Below are positions 36,626-47,630 of a stretch of 64,000 bases of DNA, piece after piece. Under the pieces are notes generated by a model. That model saw only the letters and a program-made list of their open reading frames with translations, searched no databases and was not told the DNA's origin. The stretch is taken from contig JANCRA010000003.1 in the NCBI GenBank assembly GCA_024362935.1, positions 51,187,844 through 51,251,843 of the forward strand, written 5' to 3'. The DNA comes from Setophaga petechia. Lineage: Eukaryota; Chordata; Aves; Passeriformes; Parulidae. Position 1 is the stretch's first letter. The number at the start of each line of letters is the position of its first letter. Position numbers and translations under genes: made by a program.

Positions 36626-37890
36626 GAAATACAAGAGAGAGGAAACAATCCTGGATGTTCCTGACTGCACAATGGCAGGTCTTGCTCAAATAATAACAAG
36701 TTATGTACGAAATATCATAAAATGACACAAATTCTCAAAAAAACCATTGCATTTAGTTTTATAATTTTCCAAGAATTTTCAGGATTTCTTTTATTTATTT
36801 ATTTATAATTTATTTTATTTACTTATATTTTATTTTATTTCATACTTTATTTACTTTATTTACTTATACTTATTTATTTCCTTTTTTATTTATTTATAAT
36901 TTATTATTATTTATTAATTAGAAATTATTTTATTATTTTAGGATTCTTTTATTATTCAGTAATAACATGATGATCTAAATTGTCAGTAATTTAAATAATC
37001 ATACTTGTTCAAAATTTTGAAGATTATAACTTCTTAAATGATATTTATTGTGTTATGTAAATGTTCCCTTTTCTAATGTTTTTTGTAATTTTATAGCGGC
37101 TTATTTAAAATTGGGAAAACATAATGATGGGTTATTGGAGATATCTCCATTTTCTCTGAATTTGTTTCAGGAGTAATTTAGAAATACAAGACTGAGGAAA
37201 CAGTCCTGGATGTTCCTGACTGCACACTGGCAGGCCTTGCTCAAATAAGAACAAGTTATGGAGGAAATATCATAAAATGACACAAATTCTCAAAAAAACC
37301 ATTGCATTTAGTTTTATAAGTTTCCAAGAATTTTTAGGATTTCTTTTATTTATTTAATTATATTTTATTTTATTTACTTCTATTTTATTTTATTTCATAC
37401 TTTATTTACTTTATTTACTTATACTTATTTTTTACTTTTATTTATTTATTTATAATTTATTATTATTTATTAATAAGAAATTCTTTTAATATTTTAGGAT
37501 TATTTTATTATTCAGTAATAAAATGATGATCTAAATTTTCAGTAATTTAGATAATCATACCTGTACAAAATTTTGAAGATTATAACTTCTTAAATGATGT
37601 ATGTAAATGTTCCCTTTTCTAATGTTTTTTAGAAATTTTATAGTGCCTCACTTACAGAAGTTTCCAAGTATTTTTAGGATTTCTTTTATTACTGTTCTTT
37701 GACACTGTAATTTAGATAGTCATACTTGTACATGATTTTAAAGATTATAACTTCTTAAAACGATGTTATTTGTGTTATGTAAATGTTCCCTTTTCTAATG
37801 TTTTCTTGAAATTTTATAGTGGCTTATTTAAAATTGGGAAAACATAATGATGGGTTATTGGAAATATCTCCATTTTCTCTGAATTTGTTG
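36626..37890. repeat. Tandem duplication: two near-complete copies and one partial copy of a 555 bp block
   Basis: Copy 1 (36626-37180) opens 'gaaatacaagagagaggaaa' and copy 2 (37181 to about 37654) opens 'gaaatacaagactgaggaaa'. Both continue with 'tcctggatgttcctgactgc' and a TTTA-rich tract. A third partial copy (about 37655-37890) resumes at 'gtttccaagtatttttagg', lacks the TTTA tract, and ends with the same 'ggaaaacataatgatgggtt' tail as copy 1. Copy 2 lacks that tail. Small differences between copies indicate a duplication that has had time to diverge. Confidence 0.9.
36780..36950. repeat. TTTA/TTTAT low-complexity tract
   Basis: Runs of TTTA and TTTTATT units within copy 1 of the tandem duplication. 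A matching tract lies at about 37335-37470 in copy 2. Confidence 0.88.
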
Positions 37891-39126
37891 ACACTCATTT
37901 CCCTGGTTTTGTTTAAGGCTGAGAGCTTCAAAGCCAGTCGTGTGAATTTGTATGAAAATCCACATTTGCATGTGTGAGCCATGCAGAATTCATCCTGTGC
38001 AGGTGTCATAGTCATTCTGGGGGACATTTCCTGGTGCATTAGGCAGGAGCAAGGGCAATGATGCTTCTTGCTCACAAGATGAAATAAATGGTTGATCCTT
38101 TGAAATACATTTTTTCCTAGAGATGATATGATTAGTGGGACACCTTTTGAATAAATTCTGTGTGTCTGAAGGAGAAATACACTTCTAATGAAAATAGAAA
38201 TACCCAGGGAAAACCTTCCATGTAGGTGCAGCCAAAGGAGTTACAGGAAGGCAGAGGAAGGAGGAAATTACTTGCAAAGGGATGTATGAAGTAAGATTAT
38301 TTTGGAGATGAGAAATAGATCTACACTGTACTTTTCTTAGCACTACCCAGGATATGTCCTGTGTTTTTCATTGTATTGGCTTAAGGGAAATGCTTTTATT
38401 TCCAGAACGCAAACCAAGGCACACAAGAGGAATGCCCAGAGTAGGCAGTGCAGAAAGAAATGTCAGGGACTGAAGGCAAAATACTCATATCAGATTGCAT
38501 TCTTTTGTCCACAGTGATACTGGAATTCATTCATCCACTTCAGTAAAACCCAAACCATCATCTTTCTAAAGCCACCACAGGGTTTTTTCCAGAGACAAGG
38601 TGAATGATGTGAGGATTCATGATAGAAGAAGGTCATCTTCCTTGACTGGGCTTGTTCAGCTCCCTCTGCCTAATCAGGAGTGATGTCCATCACTCCTGAC
38701 ACCAGGATGTTGGAAAACGTGTTTATGACTTTGTTGAATGAAAAAATACAGCCTGAAAGAGAATTTGTTTAGAGGATTACTCAGGTTGTGATTTAAAGAT
38801 AGATCAAAGGAAATACTGCAAATCTCACTTCATTTTTAAAGATTATATTTTTTGGTCAGGTAGCCTGAAATTAAATATTGCAAAGTCTTACCATTTTTAT
38901 GTATAGAAGATGCCACTCTAGATGGATTTCTATTTCGTCTGGATTTCCCATCCTTCCATTTATGATGTGTTTACATGAGGATATTTTTAGGACTTTCTAT
39001 TTCCCTAGTTTAGTAGCATCAGAGTGCTGTGAAAGCTTAACAATTCCCTGGAACTTTACAGTACCTTAACCTGAGAGAGCAGACTCCTAATTCTAAACTA
39101 ATTACCAAACTGAGCCCTGCTGGTTC
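37891..39126. other. Intergenic DNA, no gene seen
   Basis: No recognisable gene or repeat family. Confidence 0.6.
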
Positions 39127-39288
39127 TTACTGGAAATGGGGCATTCCTTTACATTCCTGGAAACGGGGCATTCCTTTACATTCCTGGAAATGGGACATTC
39201 CTTTACATTCCTGGAAATGGGGCATTCCTTTACATTACTGGAAATGGGGCATTCCTTTACATTCCTGGAAATGGGACATTCCTTTACA
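39127..39288. repeat. 27 bp minisatellite, six copies
   Basis: Six units of exactly 27 bp, core 'ggaaatggggcattccttta', with only single-base differences between units. Since 27 is divisible by three, both strands give open frames with 9-residue periods. The frame on the plus strand runs past the array to 39801, but no other evidence supports a gene. Confidence 0.95.
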
Positions 39289-41897
39289 TCCATGCCTGAC
39301 ATTACTCAGAATTTCTGCAACATAAGCACAGCCATCAGCAGGGGGATGCAGAAATCTTCACAATGGAGGAAAAGAAGTCTCTGTGTCAGAGTTGATCTGC
39401 GTGAAAGACAGATAAGGGAAATTTTCCCAGCTGCAGAAGGGAAAACGCTGGAAACTGAAGGAATCCCACAGCTTGCCCATCAGCTCCCAGGCACTGTGGA
39501 GGCTCCAAAATCCCTCCAGGGGAGGGTGAGTTCCTCCTGCTCTCACTCTGCTGGTTCTTTCCCAGGAGCCCCAAGAGGGAACGCTGAGTTCTCCCTGCAC
39601 AGCATCCCTGGCACAATTCAGAGCTGTCACACTTGGCACAGGAATTGTGTCAGTGGGTGGAAGGAGATCAAGAGGATACCAAGGATTTGTTTTAAGCTCT
39701 TGAAATACACACCAGTCCTTGGATTTTGCCTGACACACAGCCCTGGGCAGCACAAAAATGTGTTTTTATGCACCCCCTCTCCTGTCCTGTTCCTTTGGTA
39801 AGCAGATCAGAATGAAGAAAGCTCAGAAGTTTTATGAGTGTCTGATGTGTGTGTCTGGTTGCAGGGAAAAAAAAAATATAATTGAAAGTGAAAATTGGGA
39901 TGTCTGGGCAAAATTCTGGAGCAAAAAGGCCGTGCTGCCAGGCTGAAGTTGGGATGGCAGATGCAGATTGGCATCCAGAAAATAGGTTTGGGATCAATCA
40001 GCTTTTGTGCCATGTACCTGTAGTGGCTAAGCCAGAATTGATTTTGCCCCTCAATTAACAACTTGGTGATTGTATAGCCCTCCATGAAGAAAAGAGATAA
40101 AAGGCCCTGCTTGGAGCTCCACTCTCCATAGAGGAATTATGCTTTCCTTTAGTTATTCAATAGGCATGGTAATTTTTCACTTGGAAACAAATTTTTTGTA
40201 GGTTCAGGAATTTGGGAATCTGTGCAATTCCATTTATGAGCAGGATTAGATGGTAATGATTTAATTGATGGTTGAGCATGCAGACAAACCATGCATAAAA
40301 GATCTTTTCAATAATTATATCTTTTCATGGAGCAACAGGCTTTTGTAATTTAGGTTCCAGGCAGTAATTACAAACCAGATGCTATTTTAGGCACAGTCTG
40401 CAGCACACCCTTGGTACTAACTAGGAAATTCAAAACAAACACAAAACCACTGCTGGAACACTTGAGGCAGAAAGGTGAATTAAACAGAGGTAATGTGGAG
40501 TCACACATGAATTGCTGTGAGAATATTGTATGTATAATTATTATAACCTCTAGCTGGGGTCACTGTCATGGAGCTGGTTTGGGTGGAAATATTTTTTTTT
40601 TAATGTTTTGCATTAAATTTTCTGTGTCAAAAAGTTCAGGTTTTGTTTGCTGACATTGGATGTGGAAAAGAAGGGATGAATTGTTTCCTGATTTGGAGGT
40701 TTGACCCTGGTGGGAGCTCAGGCACCCACAGGAGCTGCTCCCTGCATCTGCAAACAGAGCACACAGATTAAAACTGAGGCTGATTAGCAAACTGGGAAAG
40801 CCATTCATGTAACAAGGTGTGAGGGGACTTGGGTGAGAGAAATAATTCTGTTTTGGAACAAGATAATGCCATACTCAGAGAAACATGAGGTGTTTTACTT
40901 CTGTGAGGAGCCAGGAATTGTCAGCACTGAATACAGGGTGTTTTGCACACTGAAGTGCTGCTGACTCCTGAAATGTGGGGTTTACTTGGGCACCCAAAAC
41001 CAATAATGATTCACAGCTTTCTTTTTTTTTTTTTTTTTTTTTTTGCTTTGTCACAAGTAATTACCCTTCTTGAAACTGTTCACAGCAGGTGCCAAAAAGG
41101 AAAGGAAATTAATACAGAGCTGTAAGTGCAAATCTCCTTTCTTTAAACATCCTCTCTCTTAAGGACAGCAGCATTAGAGTTTGCTGTGCCTTTGGTTTAA
41201 ATAAAAATTCCAGAAGATATTTCTTATTTAATTGTTGTCATTTGGACAGCTGGATAGTTGTGTCTGTTCCCCTGAATCCTCTGGTAGCTCCTTTTATAAA
41301 CACAGCTCTCTCACTTGTCTGTTTGCTCTCTGTGTGGCTGAACATTACATTAGACAGGTGTCAGAATGTTCTGACATCTCAGGCTGTGTTATGGCCTCAA
41401 ACATTTTATTAAGATACTTATTCAAACACCTGAAGACACCAAATGTTTGATGTCTTTAGGAACAGACACGAGTAGCTATTGATCTTGTGATTTGCTGTCA
41501 CCTTGGATTTTGCAGTATTCATCAAAAGTGTTTCAGGCCTGGCCATTACTATTAACTCATTAAATTGAAAACTGGCAACTTAATTCCATCATGTCCTCCA
41601 CATCCTGCAGCAGTCCTGATGTCCCTACAATTTTGGACTGTCACCTGAAGAGCAAATCCACACCTTTGTGATGAAGATGTTATTGCTGTGAGGTGAGTGG
41701 CAGATGAAATGTGAGTAAAGGCTGGAGCAGCTCATTACCAGCCTTGTCTGCTGGACCTGGGCTCGCTGGGAGAACTCACATGTGAGAATGAGAACAGATG
41801 AACACATCTGTCCAGGAAAAATCACTGAGGGAAACACAGTGAGGGAAAGATTTTGAGGATAGGAGCAGGTAAAACAGCAGGTATCAGAAGTACAACC
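39289..41897. other. Intergenic DNA, no gene seen
   Basis: Moderately GC-balanced at 39380-39780, AT-rich beyond. A T run of about 23 bases lies near 41022-41044. Open frames at 39358-39801 overlap on both strands without a domain. Confidence 0.55.
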
Positions 41898-41927
41898 CCC
41901 CCAATAATAATAATAGTAATAATAGTA

Positions 41928-41966
<39 letters not shown>

Positions 41967-42283
41967 GTAGTAAAGTCTTAATAATAACAATAATAAATAA
42001 TATATAATAGTAATAATAACAAATAATAATGTAAATAAATGACAATAATAGTAGTAATAAATAAATAATAGTAATATAATAATATAATATAATTGTAAAT
42101 ATAGACTATTATATATATAGTAATATATATATAGTATTAATAAATAAATAAATAAATAATAGTAACAATAATAATAGATAAATAATATAATAATAATAGT
42201 AATAATAGCAAATAATAGTAATAGTAATGGTAATAATAATAATAAAAAATATTAATAGTAGTAGTAGTAGTAGTAGTAGTAAA
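41898..42283. repeat. Long AAT/AGT trinucleotide microsatellite
   Basis: About 380 bp of AAT and AGT triplets interrupted by ATA-rich sequence, ending in about nine TAG/AGT units (42256-42282). The long minus-strand tyrosine-rich frames here are translations of the repeat, not genes. Confidence 0.95.
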
Positions 42284-43942
42284 TACCACCAGTTGACAGT
42301 TAAAATGAAAATCTGTCAGATACCACTCGGAAGTTATTTCTACTGGCAGTGGAATTTCCAAGACAAGTGGTCTCAGATCTTCTGAAAAGCTGCAGAACCT
42401 TTGGAGGTTCAGCTGAAATTTGCTGCTCTGCCTTGGCAGGGCAAGGGCAGAAAAGGGAGAGAGTGGGGCAGAGTGGGACTCCAGCTCTCAGGTGGGTTGG
42501 AGGAAATGGAAAAGCAATTCAGCAGAGCCCCACACCCAAACATAAAGATGCTCCTGATGAAAGGAAGGATGGGTTTTTTGAGCAATCTCAACCTATTATT
42601 TGGAACAATAAATTTTTTATTTAAGATGGTTTTATAGTGAGAGGAGGAGGAAGTAACTTCCTGTCCTTCCTCATCAAGGGATGATACAGCTCCAATTTCA
42701 CATTGGAAATTGCTCCTTCTGTTTCAATCCACTTTATCTTTTCAAGTAGCTTAAGTAGTGTAGAAAGGGAAGAAGTCTTGGGGCATTTACAAACAATTGG
42801 GTAAAGATGCACAAAATGAATTAATTTGGGGAAATCTAACAGAAAGCCTTAGCTCCTGATAAGAGCAGCAAAACTTATTTTATTTATTGTCCAAAATTGT
42901 ATTTCTAATTGATTCAGGGCCAGACTTAGAAAAGATGTTCTGAGGACTTACTGTTCTTTTCCTGAAACGTGATCTATATTAAACCCATTTGAACTGAAAG
43001 GAAAATGTTTGGAGAGCTGGGGTTTTGAATTGAGGAAATACCAATATCAAAGGTTGTCTTCTGGCAGATGGCAGAGATATTTCCACTGGAACAGCAAATA
43101 TTTGGACTTGAGTTTCACTGAAATACAAAAACTGATTGATGATTTCAGATTTTTTTCTAAGCTATGTGATTATTCTTCAGATGTTATCCAGGGTTTTTTT
43201 AAAATATTATTTTATGTTGCAAACAATATATATATTTTTTTACGAAGGCAGAAGTTATTGAAAAGGGTCCAAACTGTTACATTTTGAAAAGATGGTTATT
43301 AAAACTATATTCATTTTTGAGATGGAATGGCTACCTAATGTAGCTGAACTCTATTTAATATATTGCTTTAAAACTGTTTTTGTGTCAGTTACCAGGATAT
43401 AAATGATAGGATTACAGTGACATTCTTGAAACAGAATTTTGCCTGCTAAATTGAAAATTACAAAATAAGAGTTCAGTATAGAACTTATTGTTGTTATTAT
43501 TAAGAATGGTTACTCCAACAAAAATATTTTTATTGACAGGGTGAGGATCTAACACTAGGTAGCTTATTGACATTTCTGACACTTCTAAATGATTCTTTAA
43601 TATCAGACAGCTTTAGTCAAGCTCTTTGAACCAGGCTGCTCAGGCACTTCTGATGTCTTGGAACATTTACAGATTTTCCTACATGTGCTGGTATTGGAAC
43701 ACAAATTCACTGAATGTTTTTTGGCAAGTTAGGAAGTGGTTTAAAGCCATGACCTTTGGGATGGTGTGGTGGGCTAGCTTGAAGTGTGTGATTAATTAAT
43801 ATGGGAATGATAAATGCATAAGTGCACCCAGAGAATTTTGTGATTCTGTTTAAATGGCAATATAAGAATACCAATCAGTGAGAAAAAACCACTGCTGCTT
43901 ACATGAGAAACCTCTGCTAGGGCCCACTGTGACAAATTCCAG
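42284..43942. other. Intergenic DNA, no gene seen
   Basis: No recognisable gene. Overlapping frames at 42349-42637 on both strands have no domain. Confidence 0.6.
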
Positions 43943-44321
43943 TGTCGCAGACATCTTTTATGGAAAATCCTTTCCTTAGGATTTTCCTGAGAAGCTGAGA
44001 TGCCTCAGGAACAAAATGTAAACATTCATTATCTGCTGCTGTGGAATGCTACAGGTGGATCTGTGATTGGTCTGATGTTGGTTTGTTTGTAATTAATGGC
44101 CAATTACAGTCAGCTGGCTTGGACTCTCTGTCTGAGACAGAAGCTTTTGTTATCGTTCCTTTCTACTCTTAGCTAGCCTTGTGATGAAACCTTTTCTTCT
44201 ATTCTCTTAGTATAGTTTTAATGTAATATATATCATAAAATAATAAATCAAGCCTTCTGAAACATGGAGTCAATATTCTAGTCTCTTCCCTCATCCAAGA
44301 ACCCCTGTGAACACCATCAAA
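43943..44321 (+). mobile_element. Solo LTR, copy 5 of the five-copy family
   Basis: Opens TGTCGCAGACATC and carries the family blocks 'ggattttcctgagaagctga', 'aaatgtaaacattcattatc', 'caggtggatctgtgattgg', 'cttagtatag' and 'aaaataataaatcaagcc'. The six bases TTCCAG flank both sides (43937-43942 and 44322-44327), and the match extends further left by chance or by a shared target. The expected terminal CA appears mutated. It is the closest relative of the nested copy at 30421. Confidence 0.8.
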
Positions 44322-44660
44322 TTCCAGTGACAATATTGTCAGAGGAATTCATTCTCAGAACACGAAACTGATTTCCTTCCCTGGAAAGGTTAATTTTGGA
44401 GTCCCCAGGTTTCCTGACAGGATCCTGTCTTGAGAAGCAGAGCTTGCAGCCCTGCTGTGTGCCTCTGCTCCTTGCTGAGGCACTGATTTCTGTGTAGCAG
44501 CTCGTGTCCCCAGCCCTTGGGGGACATCCCTGTCACTTCAGGCGCTCCTCAGGCTCTGCTGTGTCCTCAGCAGCCATTCCCCTTGCAGGCAGCCACAGCA
44601 GAGCTCCTCCCCTCATTTCCACCTCCCTGCTGATCAGCTGGGCAGGATTACAGGGCTTAT
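44322..44660. other. Spacer between two LTR blocks
   Basis: Moderately GC-rich sequence at 44400-44650 with no recognisable gene or repeat family. Confidence 0.5.
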
Positions 44661-45220
44661 TGTGGGAATCCACAAAATCAGAGGGTTTTGGGAAAGCTGC
44701 AAAAGACAGGCCTCAGAGACAGCAGAACTGTGATTAGAGCTAAGCAGTAGCTATAAGATTGGTCAGCAGAAAAATTATTTAAAAAGTAGAAAAGCAAGGA
44801 AAAATAGAACAAGGGTCTGTGTATTAATGCTTGTCTAGAATAACACTCTAAGGTGCAGAAAAGTATATCTAGCCAGATATCAGGCAATTCTAAGCTTAAT
44901 AATGGAGCTCTGTGCATTGTGTTTTAAGGCTTACAAGCAGGTATTGTGTTTGAAATAAGCAAGCATTGTTTTAACCAAAGGTATGTGTGCTTCTAGTGGT
45001 TGGATAGAACTACTGTCAGTGTGCTTTTGCTTTGTGTAATTGGGCAAAAAACTTGTAAAGTGAGTTGTAACTGTAAGTTCTTGGTCTGCTGCCTGGGATG
45101 TGAGCTGGTAGCATCTTCATTATCATAACCATGGAATGAGGCTGATGTTGGAAAATAAACCAGCTCAAGGCACGTTCCCAGCAGTCCCATCCTGTTTGTG
45201 ATTTGTACACAGACCCCAGC
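44661..45220 (+). mobile_element. Possible solo LTR of a second ERV type
   Basis: Begins 'tgtgggaatccacaaaatca' and continues through a 'agattggtcagcagaaaaat' segment to AATAAA (45154-45159), followed by 'ccagctcaaggcacgttccc' and 'gtgatttgtacacagacccc'. The layout and wording resemble ERVK-type LTRs of songbirds as I recall them. The right end is not fixed and no clear target duplication was found, so this is tentative. Confidence 0.45.
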
Positions 45221-46779
45221 CAGTGACAGTTTCTCAGGTTTAAGGCCATGTGGGATGCCCTGCTAACTAATCAGGCTTTTCCAGGGAAAAACTCAAACTT
45301 TGGCTTGCAGGCATTAGCAGGCAGGTGCAACCACTGCCCCTTTCCTTTTCAGGCCTGTGGGCTACATATAGAGACTTAAAGGATGATTCTGCTGGAAAAG
45401 TGTCTCAGAAGGAGAAATGTGTGGGCCTATTTTGACAGAGGAAGAGGATTTTGCTTGCTTATTAACAAAGAAACGGAAACCAGTATTACTGAAAGGCATT
45501 AAAAACAATTTTGAAGTTCATACACCTCCTGTGCTGAGGTGTATTTTATAGTGACATATGGGACAGAGAAGGATAATTAACACTGCATTCCCTGCCAAAA
45601 TGCCTATTAATGTGTCCCTTGCCAATCACCCACCTCCCAATACCCCAGCAGGAGTCTATCCAGGGCCTAAAGGTGTTCCCACTATTAAGGACAGCACCAA
45701 GTTCAAAACTACAGGCCTGTTCTCATCTTTTTTCCATGCATCTGTGGTATCAAATGTTCCCTAGAAGAGAGCAGAACAAAATTAATTTCTCAGTGGCATG
45801 GAATATTGTTTTGTGTCTTAGCAGCCCTTTGTTAATGTGGGGTGTGCAAGCAGGCCAGATCTGCCAAACGAGGAGAGACTGAATTTACCCCTAAAGACAC
45901 AAAGAGGTTCTTAATTAGAAGTCAAGGACATGTAGGGCTCTTGCTGATGGATGTGTAAGTTCAGTTGGTGCAAAAGAGAAGGAAAAAGGACAGGAGTGCT
46001 CCCTTTTTGGGTGCAGTTTGTGTGGTCATACAAGATATATTTTTGCTCTTTTCCATTTGTTTCTGGGCTGTGCCAGGGAACCTCTCAGAATTTCCTGGAG
46101 CTACATGTCAGGTGTTGACAGGAGGACTGCTAATTTAGCCAGCATGCCATGCTAATTACTAATTTTGGTAATTTACCACTATGTCACTTGATAGAAGCAC
46201 TTCTGTAGCTTCTTGATTTTCTTCTTAATATGAAACACAGATGAGATTCACCACTGATAGGTCAAATAATCTTTCTGCCATGACAACTGTGGACATGGGA
46301 TTAAACATGAGCAGGTTTCAGTATCCAAACTCCTAAATTATGTGTGAGTGCTATAAAATTAAAAGCTTTTTCTCTCTGACCTCCTGTACTTTATCAAAAC
46401 ATGTTATCTGTGGAGAAAAACTGAGCAAAAACATTTCCAAAGTGTTTTCTGGCTTTCTGAATAATGAATTGAACTTTAATATTTATTAAATACAAAATAG
46501 TAATAAATTACAATTGCACAATTTCTTACAGTTTTTATTAAGATCAAAACTTATTTGTTCAGACTAGATTTATATAAATAAATCACAGTACATTTTTACT
46601 TGTGTTCAGAAGATTGTAATACATATTACAAAATTAAGAATTTCTTTGTCCCTCAAACCATCACTGCAAAAAGAATCATGCATTATTTCTACTAAACAAA
46701 CAAAATGCCCACCTAATTGAGAGAGCCTCGATACACGTATGGCCCTGCTCTCCAAAATTAGACATGAAACATAGAGATA
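45221..46779. other. Intergenic DNA, no gene seen
   Basis: AT-rich, no recognisable gene or repeat. Confidence 0.6.
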
Positions 46780-46859
46780 CCAGGACTACTTATTGAACAA
46801 GAAATAATAAAGTATAGTACAATGTTGATGTGCTACCAGAACCAAAAGGATACCAAAAA

Positions 46860-47126
46860 ACAACACACCTCTCTTCACGCACCTTCGCGACGGGTATCGA
46901 GGATGGCAGCTGGCCAGCATGCAACCGAGTGAAACACCTCAGTTTTACAATGTCTACGTTTGAGCAGAAAGGAGGAGGAACTAAAGAGCCCAGACAAAAC
47001 AAAGGAGCGAATGAAGAGCCCGGATGTTTGCAAGTCCTCCTGTCACCTCCCCCTGTGTGCCATGCGCTGCCATCGCTCCGCGGGCGAGGCCTTCCGCAGT
47101 GGGCAGTGCCATCACCGCCCTCCAAG
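46860..47126. other. CpG-bearing GC-rich segment left of the 36 bp array
   Basis: This segment contains several CpGs, including 'cgcaccttcgcgacgggtat' and 'ccatcgctccgcgggcgag', in a window that is otherwise very CpG-poor. It directly abuts the 36 bp array, and a smaller CpG cluster lies on the other side (about 47697-47757). No known protein or RNA is recognisable. It may be a small CpG island or a recently arrived sequence. Confidence 0.4.
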
Positions 47127-47630
47127 GAGATGGATGTGCTCCCAGGGAACCACAGGGCCCTGGAGATGGATATGCTCCCAGGGAACCACAGGGCCCTGGA
47201 GATGGATATGCTCCCAGGGAACCACAGGGCCCTGGAGATGGATGTGCTCCCAGGGAATCACAGGGCCCTGGAGATGGATGTGCTCCCAGGGAACCACAGG
47301 GCCCTGGAGATGGATATGCTCCCAGGGAACCACAGGGCCCTGGAGATGGATATGCTCCCAGGGAACCACAGGGCCCTGGAGATGGATGTGCTCCCAGGGA
47401 ACCACAGGGCCCTGGAGATGGATATGCTCCCAAGGAACCGCAGGGCCCTGGAGATGGATGTGCTCCCAGGGAACTGCAGGGCCCTGGAGATGGATGTGCT
47501 CCCAAGGAACCGCAGGGCCCTGGAGATGGATGTGCTCCCAGGGAACCACAGGGCCCTGGAGATGGATGTGCTCCCAGGTTACTGCAGGGCCCTGGAGATG
47601 GATGTGCTCCCAGGGAACCGCAGGGCCCTG
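47127..47630. repeat. 36 bp GC-rich minisatellite, exactly 14 copies
   Basis: Units read 'gagatggatgtgctcccagg' followed by 'gaaccacagggccctg'. The array is 504 bp, exactly 14 x 36, with no insertion or deletion. Variation is limited to a few sites: G or A in the GATRTG core, G or A before GGAAC, and CAC, CGC or TGC before the GGGCCCTG end. Because the period is 12 codons, all three plus frames (277, 237 and 291 codons) and two minus frames stay open through it. The variable sites are not biased towards third positions in any one frame that I can see, so coding is unproven. Confidence 0.96.

Noticed and set aside
39127..39288. Regular direct repeats considered as a CRISPR-like array
   Set aside because: The units are contiguous without unique spacers and lie in vertebrate DNA.
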